Positions 1-8,086 of a stretch of DNA of 64,000 nucleotides are shown here, piece after piece. The notes beneath the pieces are model-generated. The model did not search any database. It worked only from the letters and a program-made list of their open reading frames with translations, and was not told the origin of the DNA. The stretch spans positions 248,001 through 312,000 of the forward strand of contig NZ_JABFDI010000001.1 in the NCBI RefSeq assembly GCF_013403915.1, in the 5' to 3' direction. Every line of letters starts with the position of its first letter. Positions within the stretch are counted from its first letter, which is position 1. The stretch is from Winogradskyella pacifica. GTDB taxonomy: Bacteria > Bacteroidota > Bacteroidia > Flavobacteriales > Flavobacteriaceae. The position numbers and the translations under genes were made by a program.

Positions 1-156
1 TTTATTAATATAAGAGTCGATTTTTATGATGTTAAAGGCTTTATTTATTTTGGAGAATTAACACTACACCATGCTTCTGGTTTTCAAAAATTTTCAGAAC
101 AAAAGTGGGATTATAAATTCGGTCAGTTATTAAATATAAAAAATGTTAATGTCTAA
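1..156 (+). CDS. TupA-like ATP-grasp protein, C-terminal fragment
   Basis: This is an open frame running in from the left edge, of which only the last 51 codons are visible. The visible peptide contains RVDFYDV, IYFGELT, HASGFQKF and WDYKFGQ. This is the usual C-terminal signature of TupA-like ATP-grasp proteins, which sit in surface-polysaccharide loci and are thought to ligate acidic groups or amino acids onto glycans. The stop lies inside the first codons of the next glycosyltransferase, so the two are probably co-transcribed. The start and most of the ATP-grasp fold are outside the window, so the identification rests on the tail only. Confidence 0.7.
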   Translation, partial: FINIRVDFYDVKGFIYFGELTLHHASGFQKFSEQKWDYKFGQLLNIKNVNV

Positions 157-1231
157 AAAAATAAAAGTATTTTTTATTCTGCCAACTCTATTTGCAGGCG
201 GAGCAGAACGAGTTATGTCTTTTGTATCGCAAAACTTAAATAAAGAAAAGTTTGATGTTACACTCATTGTCATAGGTTTTGAAAAAGAAAGCAAATATGA
301 AGTTAAAGACATTACTGTTACTTATTTAAGTAAAAAGAGAGTACTTAATTCTGCGTTGATATTAACTAAGATTATATATAAACAACATCCACAAATAGTT
401 CTAAGTTCAATATCTCATCTCAATATAATGATGGGGTTGATTTCTAAGTTTTTTCCTAAAGTAAAATTTATTGGAAGACATGCTACAATTTCTAATGTAG
501 CTATAAAATATAAAACGGCCAAGCGTAAATTTAATATTTCGTCATTATTAAAACTAGATTCTATTGGTATTAAAAATTTAAATTATATAATTTGTCAATC
601 TTCAGATATGAAAAATGACTTTTTAGATATTTACGATATTGATGCTAATAATGTTAAAATCATTCATAATCCAGTAACACAAATTGACATAGTTAAGGAA
701 AGAAATCAAAACAAAGAAATAAAAAAATTTATAACTATTGGAAGGTTGAGTAAAATAAAAGGTCAGTTAAGATTATTAGATGTACTTAGCCGCTTAACAG
801 TTCCATTTCATTTCACAATCATTGGTACTGGTAGCTACAGTGAAGTCATACATAATAAAATAAAAGAACTAGGACTATCTGAGAATATCACGCATATAGA
901 ATATACTGACAATGTTTTTCTACATCTAATAAACCACGATATGTTTTTACAAGGTTCATACTCTGAGGGATTTCCAAACGCACTATTAGAAAGCTGTTCG
1001 GTAGGCGTGCCTGTTATTGCTTTTAACTCACCTGGAGGAACAAAAGAAATTGTTAGTAATGGAATAAATGGTTATTTAGTAAACAATGAAGATGAATTTT
1101 TAGAAAAACTCTATGAGGATAAAGACTGGGATCCAAAATCAATTCGAGAGTTTGTTTATGAAAAATTTAATAAAGAAAAAATAATTAAGCAATATGAAAC
1201 ATTATTTTTCGATATTTTAACACAAAATTAG
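143..1231 (+). CDS. Glycosyltransferase family 4 (GT-B)
   Basis: A 362-aa retaining glycosyltransferase, predicted to act on an undecaprenyl-linked oligosaccharide at the cytoplasmic face of the inner membrane. The N-terminus has the glycine-rich GGAERV motif typical of GT4 (about residue 19). The C-terminal half has the nucleotide-sugar motif SEGFPNALLESCSVGVPVIA (about residue 270), including the E-x7-E pair. An alternative ATG two codons downstream (149) would give less overlap with the preceding gene; either start is possible. Sugar specificity cannot be read from the sequence. The next glycosyltransferase follows after 2 bp, so they form one operon. Confidence 0.9.
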   Translation: MLMSKKIKVFFILPTLFAGGAERVMSFVSQNLNKEKFDVTLIVIGFEKESKYEVKDITVTYLSKKRVLNSALILTKIIYKQHPQIVLSSISHLNIMMGLISKFFPKVKFIGRHATISNVAIKYKTAKRKFNISSLLKLDSIGIKNLNYIICQSSDMKNDFLDIYDIDANNVKIIHNPVTQIDIVKERNQNKEIKKFITIGRLSKIKGQLRLLDVLSRLTVPFHFTIIGTGSYSEVIHNKIKELGLSENITHIEYTDNVFLHLINHDMFLQGSYSEGFPNALLESCSVGVPVIAFNSPGGTKEIVSNGINGYLVNNEDEFLEKLYEDKDWDPKSIREFVYEKFNKEKIIKQYETLFFDILTQN

Positions 1232-1233
1232 TC

Positions 1234-2382
1234 GTGAATAATTCAAAACAAAATATAAGCATCCTCAGTATTACATTAGGAAGTGGCGGTGCAGAAAAAG
1301 TAATTAGCTTACTACTTAAAAAACTAGTTATAGATTACAATGTAACTCTCGTCTTATTTTATAATACGATTCATTTTCCTATACCCGAAGGGGTGAATCT
1401 CGTTATACTTTCAAAAAAGAGTGCAGATCGATCATTTTTATCAAAAACAATAGATAGTCTAAGATTTATTATAAAATATTACCGTTTTGTAAAAAAGGGG
1501 CGTATCAATATTTCCATATCATTTTTAGCTTTTCCAAACCTAATAAATGGAATTATATCAAGTCTAAACAAATCAGTAAAAACGATTATTAGCGAACGTG
1601 GCTTCCCTTCCGATAATGTAACAAGTAAGTTATCATTATATATTTCTAAAATATTCTATCCTATTTTTTATAATAGATGTGATAAATTATTTTCTAATTC
1701 GCTACACATCAATAAAGATTTAAAAGATAACTTTGGTGTTAAAATTCCAATGGAAGTTATTTATAATCCAATCGAAATACCACATTTAGTTATAGATTCT
1801 AAAAAACTAAATACTTCTATAGACACGCTAAAAGTAATTACAGCAGGAAGTTTAATAAAAAGGAAGAACCAAATAATGACCATCCATGCAATAATGGTGT
1901 CTCAATTAAAATATGAATTTTCTATTTTAGGAGCTGGTGATTTACAAGGCCATTTACAAAGTGAGATTGACAAACATCAGTTAGGTGATAGTATATTACT
2001 TAAAGGAAAAGTAAAAAATGTAAATGAGCATTTACTAAACAGCGAATGTTTTGTACTTTCCTCATTCACAGAAGGCTTTCCTAATGCGTTGATAGAAGCT
2101 ATGGCCATTGGTTTACCAAGCATATCAACAAACTGTTTATCTGGGCCATTAGAATTATTAAATAAAAATAAAGACGTGACCATTAATGATGGTGAATTTT
2201 ATATTGCCAAATATGGCCTTCTTGTCAATAATGATGATCATATTGGATTAAGCAAAGCACTAGATTTTTTTCACAATAATCCAGAAGAAAGAGAAAAGTT
2301 TAGTAAATTAAGTTTAGAACGCTCCAAAGATTATCAATTAGAAAGTATTTATAAAAAGTTTGACCACTTTATACAGAATTAA
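1234..2382 (+). CDS. Glycosyltransferase family 4 (GT-B)
   Basis: A 382-aa second GT4 enzyme. It starts at a GTG two bases after the stop of the previous gene, which suggests translational coupling. Visible motifs are GSGGAEKVI near the N-terminus, GAGDLQGHL in the C-terminal Rossmann domain, and EGFPNALIEAMAIGLPSIST with the E-x7-E pair. It is clearly a paralogue of the upstream enzyme in architecture and probably adds the next sugar of the same repeat unit. There is no membrane segment; it likely works at the inner face of the membrane. Donor and linkage are unknown. Confidence 0.9.
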   Translation: MNNSKQNISILSITLGSGGAEKVISLLLKKLVIDYNVTLVLFYNTIHFPIPEGVNLVILSKKSADRSFLSKTIDSLRFIIKYYRFVKKGRINISISFLAFPNLINGIISSLNKSVKTIISERGFPSDNVTSKLSLYISKIFYPIFYNRCDKLFSNSLHINKDLKDNFGVKIPMEVIYNPIEIPHLVIDSKKLNTSIDTLKVITAGSLIKRKNQIMTIHAIMVSQLKYEFSILGAGDLQGHLQSEIDKHQLGDSILLKGKVKNVNEHLLNSECFVLSSFTEGFPNALIEAMAIGLPSISTNCLSGPLELLNKNKDVTINDGEFYIAKYGLLVNNDDHIGLSKALDFFHNNPEEREKFSKLSLERSKDYQLESIYKKFDHFIQN

Positions 2383-2393
2383 TAAGAAACAAA

Positions 2394-4298
2394 ATGTGTG
2401 GAATTAACGGTATTGTAGCCAAAACTAATAGAAAGAAAGACGACATAACAGCTGTTCTTAATACAATGAATAATTTAATTATTCATAGAGGACCAGATGA
2501 AGACGGCTTATTTTCTGAAGAAAATGAGGAATTTACTGTTGGTATGGCAATGCGTAGGTTATCCATTATAGATTTATCTTCGGGTAAACAACCTATTTTT
2601 TCAGATGATAAACAAATCGTCATTGTATTTAATGGTGAAATCTATAATTATAAAGTCTTAAAATCTAAATTAGAATCTGAAGGAGTAACGTTTAAAACGT
2701 CTAGTGACACAGAGGTTATCTTAAAAGCCTATGGAAAACATGGAGTTGAATCTTTTCAATGGTTAGATGGTATGTTTGGGTTTAGTATTTATGATAAAAA
2801 CATCAATAAGCTATTTATCGCACGTGATTTCTTTGGCGAAAAACCACTCTATTATACCCATAATGATAACGAATTCATTTGGGCATCAGAATTAAAGTCT
2901 ATTATAAATACGATTGATTTCACTCCTAATATTTCGAAAAAAGGATTGAACCTCTATTTCAGATTAACCTACATTCCTGCGCCACACACCATATACGAAA
3001 ACATTTTTAAGCTTGAAGCTAATCATTATATTGAATACGATTTATCATCACATAATACTACAATTCATAAAATAAACACTGAACCAAAACCAAAACCAAC
3101 AAATATTTCTTTCGATGATGCTAAAGCAAAAACCAAAGATCTAGTTTATAAAAGTGTAGATAGTAGATCTATTGCAGATGTTGGTTTAGGTACATTTTTA
3201 TCTGGTGGTGTAGATTCTTCTATCATTTCATTGTGTTTAGCACAAACCACGGACAAAAAAATAGATACATTCTCTATTGGATTCAAAAAAGCATCCTACG
3301 ACGAAACAGATAAGTCTAGAGTGGTTGCTAAACAATTAAATAGTAATCACCATGAGTTTATAATTGATGAAAACGATCTTAAAAATAACATCCACGAAAT
3401 TTTAATTAATTTCGATGAGCCCTTCTCAGATACCGCTGCACTTCCCACTCACCTATTGTCCGAAAAAACAAGAGAACACGTCACAGTTGCTTTAACAGGA
3501 GATGGTGGAGATGAAGTATTTGGTGGATACAATAAGTACTACATTGGTAAAATGAACAAAAAATACACTAGTGTTGTACCAAAAGGGCTTCATAAATCTA
3601 TTGCCGGTTTAAGCAATAAGTACCTTATTAATAAAGATGACACGCGTGGTAGAAAATTTCAGATAAACAAATTATTAAATGCTATAGACTACGAAGGAGA
3701 TTTCTATTGGGATATCATTTCCTTAGCCAATACAAGCAATCAATTAGCCGAAATAATGTCACCAGATTATTTTGATGCCAATATTTTTCAAGAGTATAAA
3801 ACCATTTTAGGGAAACAAAAAATTGAAAGTTTAACCGATTTTAGACTTGTAGATAAAATTTTGAGTCTAGAAGGAGGCATGTTAGCAAAAGTAGACAGAA
3901 CCAGTATGATGACGTCATTAGAATGCAGGGCCCCTTTCCTAAACAGAGAGTTATGGGAATTTGCAAATACCCTACCCGAAAACTATTTAATGAAAGGATG
4001 GAACAAAAAGTATATCTTAAAAGAAGCATTTAGAGATCAGTTTCCTGCTGAATTTTTAGAAAAAGGTAAAAGTGGATTTGGATCACCTACTGGCGACTGG
4101 TTAAGACAAAGCCTTAGAAAAGAATTAGAATCCTATATAGAACCAGACATGCTTAAATCGCAAGGTATTTTTAATGTAGACGTTATAACGAAATTAGTTA
4201 AAGATCATTTAGAAAGTAAAAAAGATAGTACTTTTAGGGTATGGTCTTATTACTGTTTTCAGAAATGGTATACGTTTAATTTTCTAAAACAAAACTAA
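2394..4298 (+). CDS. asnB: Asparagine synthase-type amidotransferase (AsnB/WbpS-like)
   Basis: A 634-aa class II glutamine amidotransferase fused to an asparagine-synthase domain. The mature N-terminal nucleophile is Cys2 (MCGINGIV), and the glutaminase part also shows RRLSIIDL and FNGEIYN. The ATP-pyrophosphatase motif LSGGVDSS lies near residue 270, followed by TGDGGDEVFGGY. The gene sits between glycosyltransferases. In such loci AsnB homologues (for example WbpS) are associated with amidation of sugar uronic acids rather than with free asparagine synthesis. I therefore infer a glycan-modifying role, but a housekeeping asparagine synthetase role is not excluded. Confidence 0.88.
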   Translation: MCGINGIVAKTNRKKDDITAVLNTMNNLIIHRGPDEDGLFSEENEEFTVGMAMRRLSIIDLSSGKQPIFSDDKQIVIVFNGEIYNYKVLKSKLESEGVTFKTSSDTEVILKAYGKHGVESFQWLDGMFGFSIYDKNINKLFIARDFFGEKPLYYTHNDNEFIWASELKSIINTIDFTPNISKKGLNLYFRLTYIPAPHTIYENIFKLEANHYIEYDLSSHNTTIHKINTEPKPKPTNISFDDAKAKTKDLVYKSVDSRSIADVGLGTFLSGGVDSSIISLCLAQTTDKKIDTFSIGFKKASYDETDKSRVVAKQLNSNHHEFIIDENDLKNNIHEILINFDEPFSDTAALPTHLLSEKTREHVTVALTGDGGDEVFGGYNKYYIGKMNKKYTSVVPKGLHKSIAGLSNKYLINKDDTRGRKFQINKLLNAIDYEGDFYWDIISLANTSNQLAEIMSPDYFDANIFQEYKTILGKQKIESLTDFRLVDKILSLEGGMLAKVDRTSMMTSLECRAPFLNRELWEFANTLPENYLMKGWNKKYILKEAFRDQFPAEFLEKGKSGFGSPTGDWLRQSLRKELESYIEPDMLKSQGIFNVDVITKLVKDHLESKKDSTFRVWSYYCFQKWYTFNFLKQN

Positions 4299-4304
4299 TT
4301 AGAG

Positions 4305-5441
4305 ATGGATAAAAAAAGAATATTGCTGATTGCATCTCTATCTGGCTCTTTAATAAATTTTAGAGGCGACTTTATTAAGAGTTTAATAAAAAATGGATTT
4401 CAAGTTTTTGCTGCTGCACCAGAGCATCCTGAAGATATACGTACTAAACTAGAAGCGTTAGGTGCGACTCCATTAGAATTTAGTTTAAATAGAACTGGCC
4501 TCAACCCTATTAAAGATCTGCAATCCATAAGTGAATTAAAAGGACTAATTAGAAATAATGATATAGATCTCGTATTCCCTTACACTGTTAAACCCGTTAT
4601 TTATGGCTCAATAGCGGCTAATCAATGTAAAGTACCTGTAATCTCATTAATTACCGGCTTGGGTTATGCTTTTACAGGCTTATCAGCTAAAGCGAGGTTG
4701 TTACAACGATTTAATGAAATCTTATATAAACTATCTATTCGAAAAAATAAAGTCATCGTTTTTCAAAATAAAGATGATTACCAATTATTCTTAGATAGAA
4801 AAATCATTTCTAAAAAGCAAAAAGTAGATTTTGTTAGTGGTTCTGGAGTTAACCTAAACCAATTTAGCTTTAAAGAAAAAAAACCATCAGAACATGTTAG
4901 TTTCCTTTTAGTTGCCAGATTGATTAAAGAAAAAGGGATTGCTTTGTACATGGAAGCTGCCAAGATATTGAAAGTAAAATACCCTATGGCAGAATTTCAT
5001 TTAATTGGCTCTCCCGAAACCTCTCCTTCTGCAATTAGTATACACGAATTAAATAATCTACACAAAGAAGGAATTATAGTGTTTCATGGTGAACAAAGTA
5101 ATATTGACCAACATCTACATAAAAGAGATGTATTTGTTTTACCCAGTTACTATAGAGAGGGCTTACCAAGAACAACTCTTGAAGCCTGTGCATGCGGTAA
5201 TCCAATTATTACGACAGATTCCGTAGGTTGCAGAGAATCTGTAAAGGAAGGCGTTAATGGCTTTTTAATAGAACCTCAAAATTTACAAGCATTAGTTGAA
5301 GCCATGGAGTATTTTATAATCCATCCGGATAAAATCAAAGAAATGGGAATTAATAGTAGAAAATACGCTGAGGAGCGTTTTGACGTTGATATTATAAATA
5401 ATGATTTAATTCAATTAATAAAGGGCATTCTTAAAGCTTAA
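4305..5441 (+). CDS. Glycosyltransferase family 4 (PglA-like)
   Basis: A 378-aa GT4 enzyme. It opens with ASLSGSLINFRGDFIK, the pattern found in PglA/WbpZ-type transferases that add the second sugar onto an undecaprenyl-diphosphate-linked amino sugar. The C-terminal donor site reads REGLPRTTLEACACGNPIIT. It starts 6 bp after the asnB stop and is followed 7 bp later by the PglC-like priming enzyme. Priming and second-sugar enzymes are usually adjacent, which supports an early step in repeat-unit assembly. The exact donor (GalNAc, GlcNAc or other) cannot be decided. Confidence 0.88.
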   Translation: MDKKRILLIASLSGSLINFRGDFIKSLIKNGFQVFAAAPEHPEDIRTKLEALGATPLEFSLNRTGLNPIKDLQSISELKGLIRNNDIDLVFPYTVKPVIYGSIAANQCKVPVISLITGLGYAFTGLSAKARLLQRFNEILYKLSIRKNKVIVFQNKDDYQLFLDRKIISKKQKVDFVSGSGVNLNQFSFKEKKPSEHVSFLLVARLIKEKGIALYMEAAKILKVKYPMAEFHLIGSPETSPSAISIHELNNLHKEGIIVFHGEQSNIDQHLHKRDVFVLPSYYREGLPRTTLEACACGNPIITTDSVGCRESVKEGVNGFLIEPQNLQALVEAMEYFIIHPDKIKEMGINSRKYAEERFDVDIINNDLIQLIKGILKA

Positions 5442-5448
5442 GTAAAAC

Positions 5449-6069
5449 ATGAAACTATACAGAACATTCATAAAACGTATTTTTGACTTTTTAGCTGCAT
5501 TTACAGGACTTCTTATCATAGCTCCTTTGTTTTTATTTATTGTTTTCAGTCTATTAATACTTAATAACGGCAAACCTTTTTTCTACCAAGAACGGACTGG
5601 CAAAAAAGGCAAGATATTTACTATTATTAAGTTTAAAACCATGACAGATAAAACAGATAGCAATGGCAATTTATTACCTGCAATGGAACGTGTTACAAAG
5701 ATTGGTGCTATATGCAGAAAATTATCTTTAGACGAGCTACCGCAATTAATCAACATACTTAAAGGAGACATGAGCTTAATTGGTCCACGCCCATTATTAC
5801 CGATATACTTAGATCGCTACAATAAAAGACAAAATAGACGACACGACGTTTTACCAGGGATTACAGGCTGGGCTCAAGTAAATGGAAGAAACACAATTAG
5901 CTGGGAGCAAAAATTTGAATATGATGTTTATTACGTAGAGCAACAATCATTTAAATTAGATTTTAGAATTATTCTAAAAACTATAGACAAAGTAATAAAT
6001 AGAAAAGACATCAACAATTCTGAGAATCTTGATATGCCCGAATTTATGGGTACGCAATCAGAAATTTAG
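5449..6069 (+). CDS. Phosphoglycosyl transferase priming the lipid carrier (PglC-like)
   Basis: A 206-aa monotopic phosphoglycosyl transferase that moves a sugar-1-phosphate from a UDP-sugar to undecaprenyl phosphate, the first committed step of repeat-unit synthesis. The N-terminal hydrophobic helix (about residues 15-38) is the membrane-embedded segment. It is followed by the FYQERTGKKGKIF and IIKFKTM motifs, the catalytic-region LDELPQLINILKGDMSLIGP, and GITGWAQVNGRN. The short length is that of PglC rather than of the long WbaP/WcaJ type. With PglE- and PglF-like genes nearby, the likely donor is a UDP-4-amino (or modified) trideoxy sugar. It converges with the HAD gene 9 bp downstream. 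Confidence 0.92.
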   Translation: MKLYRTFIKRIFDFLAAFTGLLIIAPLFLFIVFSLLILNNGKPFFYQERTGKKGKIFTIIKFKTMTDKTDSNGNLLPAMERVTKIGAICRKLSLDELPQLINILKGDMSLIGPRPLLPIYLDRYNKRQNRRHDVLPGITGWAQVNGRNTISWEQKFEYDVYYVEQQSFKLDFRIILKTIDKVINRKDINNSENLDMPEFMGTQSEI

Positions 6070-6078
6070 ATAAAAAAA

Positions 6079-6735
6079 TTAGCTTATATTAAAATCGCTG
6101 AAATCAATCACAAAGGCTTTTGGTCGATGTTTAGCTTCCATATACATGTGTGATTCAGAATGTATATTCTTGCCATTATCTATTAATGCAACACTTTTCC
6201 ATCCTAAAGCATTCGGTGCTAAAAAATCTTTTTTAAAATTGTCTGCTATATAATAATATTCTGCGCCTGTTAAAGCATTTTCGATAGCTTCAAAATTGGC
6301 TGAATTTGGCTTTTCAGAACCTATTTCTTCAGATATAATAATCTTATCTAAATAATTTAAAATACCTAAACTCTCTAACTTTGCTCTTTGCGTTTTAGAT
6401 CTACCATCAGTGATCATTCCTATTTTACCGTTTTTTGATTTTATAGCATCAAATACTTCTAAAACACCTTCAAATAATTGAATATCTGGTTGGTGATTTC
6501 TGTACACCTCTACAAGATGTCCTATTTCTATTTTATATGTATTAGCAACAAATTCAAAAACATTAGACTTACATCTATATAATGAGAACATCTTTGAATA
6601 CAAAGCTTTCCAATCCTTTGGCTCTACAAATATTGCAATAGACTTATAAGCAGACCTCAAGTAATCTAATTCATTATACAAGGTGTCGTCTAAGTCAAAG
6701 ACTACAACAGTAGTTTCATTAATCTTTATATTCAT
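6079..6735 (-). CDS. HAD-superfamily phosphatase
   Basis: A 218-aa haloacid-dehalogenase-type hydrolase with all four catalytic motifs. These are DLDDTLY (nucleophile and general acid aspartates, about residues 14-16), MITDGRSKT (motif II), the lysine of SEKPNSANF (motif III) and YYIADNFKKD (motif IV). It probably dephosphorylates a small phosphorylated metabolite in the cytoplasm. Its first 17 bp overlap the end of the ATP-grasp gene, so the two are translated together and probably form one functional unit. HAD/ATP-grasp pairs recur in polysaccharide loci, but their substrate is not established here. Confidence 0.85.
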   Translation of the reverse strand: MNIKINETTVVVFDLDDTLYNELDYLRSAYKSIAIFVEPKDWKALYSKMFSLYRCKSNVFEFVANTYKIEIGHLVEVYRNHQPDIQLFEGVLEVFDAIKSKNGKIGMITDGRSKTQRAKLESLGILNYLDKIIISEEIGSEKPNSANFEAIENALTGAEYYYIADNFKKDFLAPNALGWKSVALIDNGKNIHSESHMYMEAKHRPKAFVIDFSDFNIS

Positions 6736-7690
6736 GTACTAAAACTTCATCATCATAACGAATCATTAATAAATCACTTTCCCAAACATCAAATTTTTCT
6801 TCTATTGATTTATCATATAAATATTCCTCAATAAGCCATTTAGTAAAATTAGCACCAGATAAATATGATAAAGGATAACCTCCACCAAAACGAGGATTAA
6901 TTTCTATGGCATAAATTTTTTCATTATCATATTTATGCAAGAAAAACTGAGCCGTAAGACACCCAACGGCCCCCTCTATTTTATTTAAGTTGTTCTTTAT
7001 ATAAGGAACCAAAGCATTATTGACTGTCAATGCCTTATAAACTTCTCCGTCTCTAACCTCTATCCGCTTTCTTGGCACCACACATTTTAAGGTATGATCT
7101 TTACTAAAATATAAATCACATGTAAATTCATCAAAATCATCATGATCTATATACTCTAAAAACATCAGCTTTTCATTATTAAAATGATAGTCTGTTAGCT
7201 CTTCTTTTGTTCTAATTAAATACGTATCAACGCTCCTACTTCCATCTATAGGTTTAATAAAAAGTGGTAAACTGTAATTGTATTTTTCGTATTCTTTAGC
7301 CACACTCACATTATGTGATTCAAAAAATTGATGTATTACACGTTTGTTTCTACACTTAGAAACAAAATCAACCGACGAAATAACAACTTCTATACCTTCT
7401 TGCTTAAATTTTTCTTTAGTCTTTGCCAACTCAAGTAATTCAGTATCTATCGTAGGAATAATTAAAGAAATATTATGTGTTTTACACAAATTGATTAAAA
7501 CCGAAATATAATCAGGCGCATCTAATCTTGGGACTTTAAAAAAGTCATCAGCAATTTGGCAAGCCGCAGATAAAACAGGGTCAGCATCGGTTGCAAAAAC
7601 CTTACTGTCTATATTTATTTTCTTTAATTCTTTTTGAAAGGATCTTATAAGCGAAACTCTTCGTCCTGCTGAAGTAATTAAGATATTCAT
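6719..7690 (-). CDS. ATP-grasp ligase (CarB/PylC-like)
   Basis: A 323-aa ATP-grasp enzyme. The N-terminal Rossmann-like domain begins NILITSAGRRVSLIRSF. The central ATP-grasp core includes PLFIKPIDGSRSV, and the C-terminal metal/ATP site reads AIEINPRFGGGYPLSYLSGA. Such enzymes form amide-type bonds through an acyl-phosphate. The gene is inserted in opposite orientation between the PglC-like and PglE-like genes, where many related loci carry the PglD acetyltransferase. This suggests, as inference, that it acylates the 4-amino sugar or builds another substituent. A predicted -7 box lies at 7840-7847 and a long inverted repeat lies in the leader. Confidence 0.82.
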   Translation of the reverse strand: MNILITSAGRRVSLIRSFQKELKKINIDSKVFATDADPVLSAACQIADDFFKVPRLDAPDYISVLINLCKTHNISLIIPTIDTELLELAKTKEKFKQEGIEVVISSVDFVSKCRNKRVIHQFFESHNVSVAKEYEKYNYSLPLFIKPIDGSRSVDTYLIRTKEELTDYHFNNEKLMFLEYIDHDDFDEFTCDLYFSKDHTLKCVVPRKRIEVRDGEVYKALTVNNALVPYIKNNLNKIEGAVGCLTAQFFLHKYDNEKIYAIEINPRFGGGYPLSYLSGANFTKWLIEEYLYDKSIEEKFDVWESDLLMIRYDDEVLVHEYKD

Positions 7691-7759
7691 TTTATCAATT
7701 TAGATTACATTTTTCAACGATATTATAATGCTGATAAAGATAACATAGTTAATACTATA

Positions 7760-7834
7760 CTTGTTTAAAAAATATTAAGATATAAAAAATCTAAATTTAT
7801 ATCAATTTATAAATCTAGTTATTTTTTAAACAAG
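7760..7834. repeat. Inverted repeat, 15-bp perfect arms
   Basis: CTTGTTTAAAAAATA at 7760-7774 is the exact reverse complement of TATTTTTTAAACAAG at 7820-7834. Inside, after 3 unpaired bases on each side, AGAT (7778-7781) and ATCT (7813-7816) pair again in register. The interior is otherwise AT-rich. It could be a hairpin at the 5' end of the ATP-grasp/HAD transcript, a large operator, or the remnant of a small mobile element. No target-site duplication is visible at the edges. Confidence 0.75.
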
Positions 7835-7839
7835 CAACT

Positions 7840-7847
7840 CAAATATA
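7840..7847 (-). promoter_or_regulatory. Predicted -7 box of the ATP-grasp/HAD operon
   Basis: The minus strand reads TATATTTG, matching the Bacteroidota -7 consensus TAnnTTTG. Transcription would start a few bases downstream, almost exactly at the outer end of the inverted repeat (7834). No clear -33 TTTG was found at the ideal distance. Confidence 0.45.
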
Positions 7848-8086
7848 AGGTTTTTGTCATAATTATCTGATTAAGATTATTCAAAAGATTATCATACATC
7901 AAATGGATTATAATATTCACTACTTTTACCAAAATAAAAAACGTAATTATCTGCTTTTAATCGTTTTAATTAGGGTTAACCCGATATAAAAACGCATATT
8001 TACCTATTAAATTAGATCGTGTCCCAGATCCCTCTAATGACATGAAATTGAATAGTAATAGCATAATTACTTAACAATTTTTACAT

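Larger units (their letters stand above)
7691..8086. promoter_or_regulatory. Divergent intergenic region between ATP-grasp and aminotransferase genes
   Basis: This 396-bp AT-rich gap separates the ATP-grasp gene (minus) from the aminotransferase gene (plus). It contains a 75-bp inverted repeat (7760-7834) and a minus-strand TATATTTG box (7840-7847). I found no good TAnnTTTG box directly before the aminotransferase; the leader there (about 7980-8086) has no recognisable motif. No open frame of meaningful length and no RNA gene was recognised. Confidence 0.5.
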
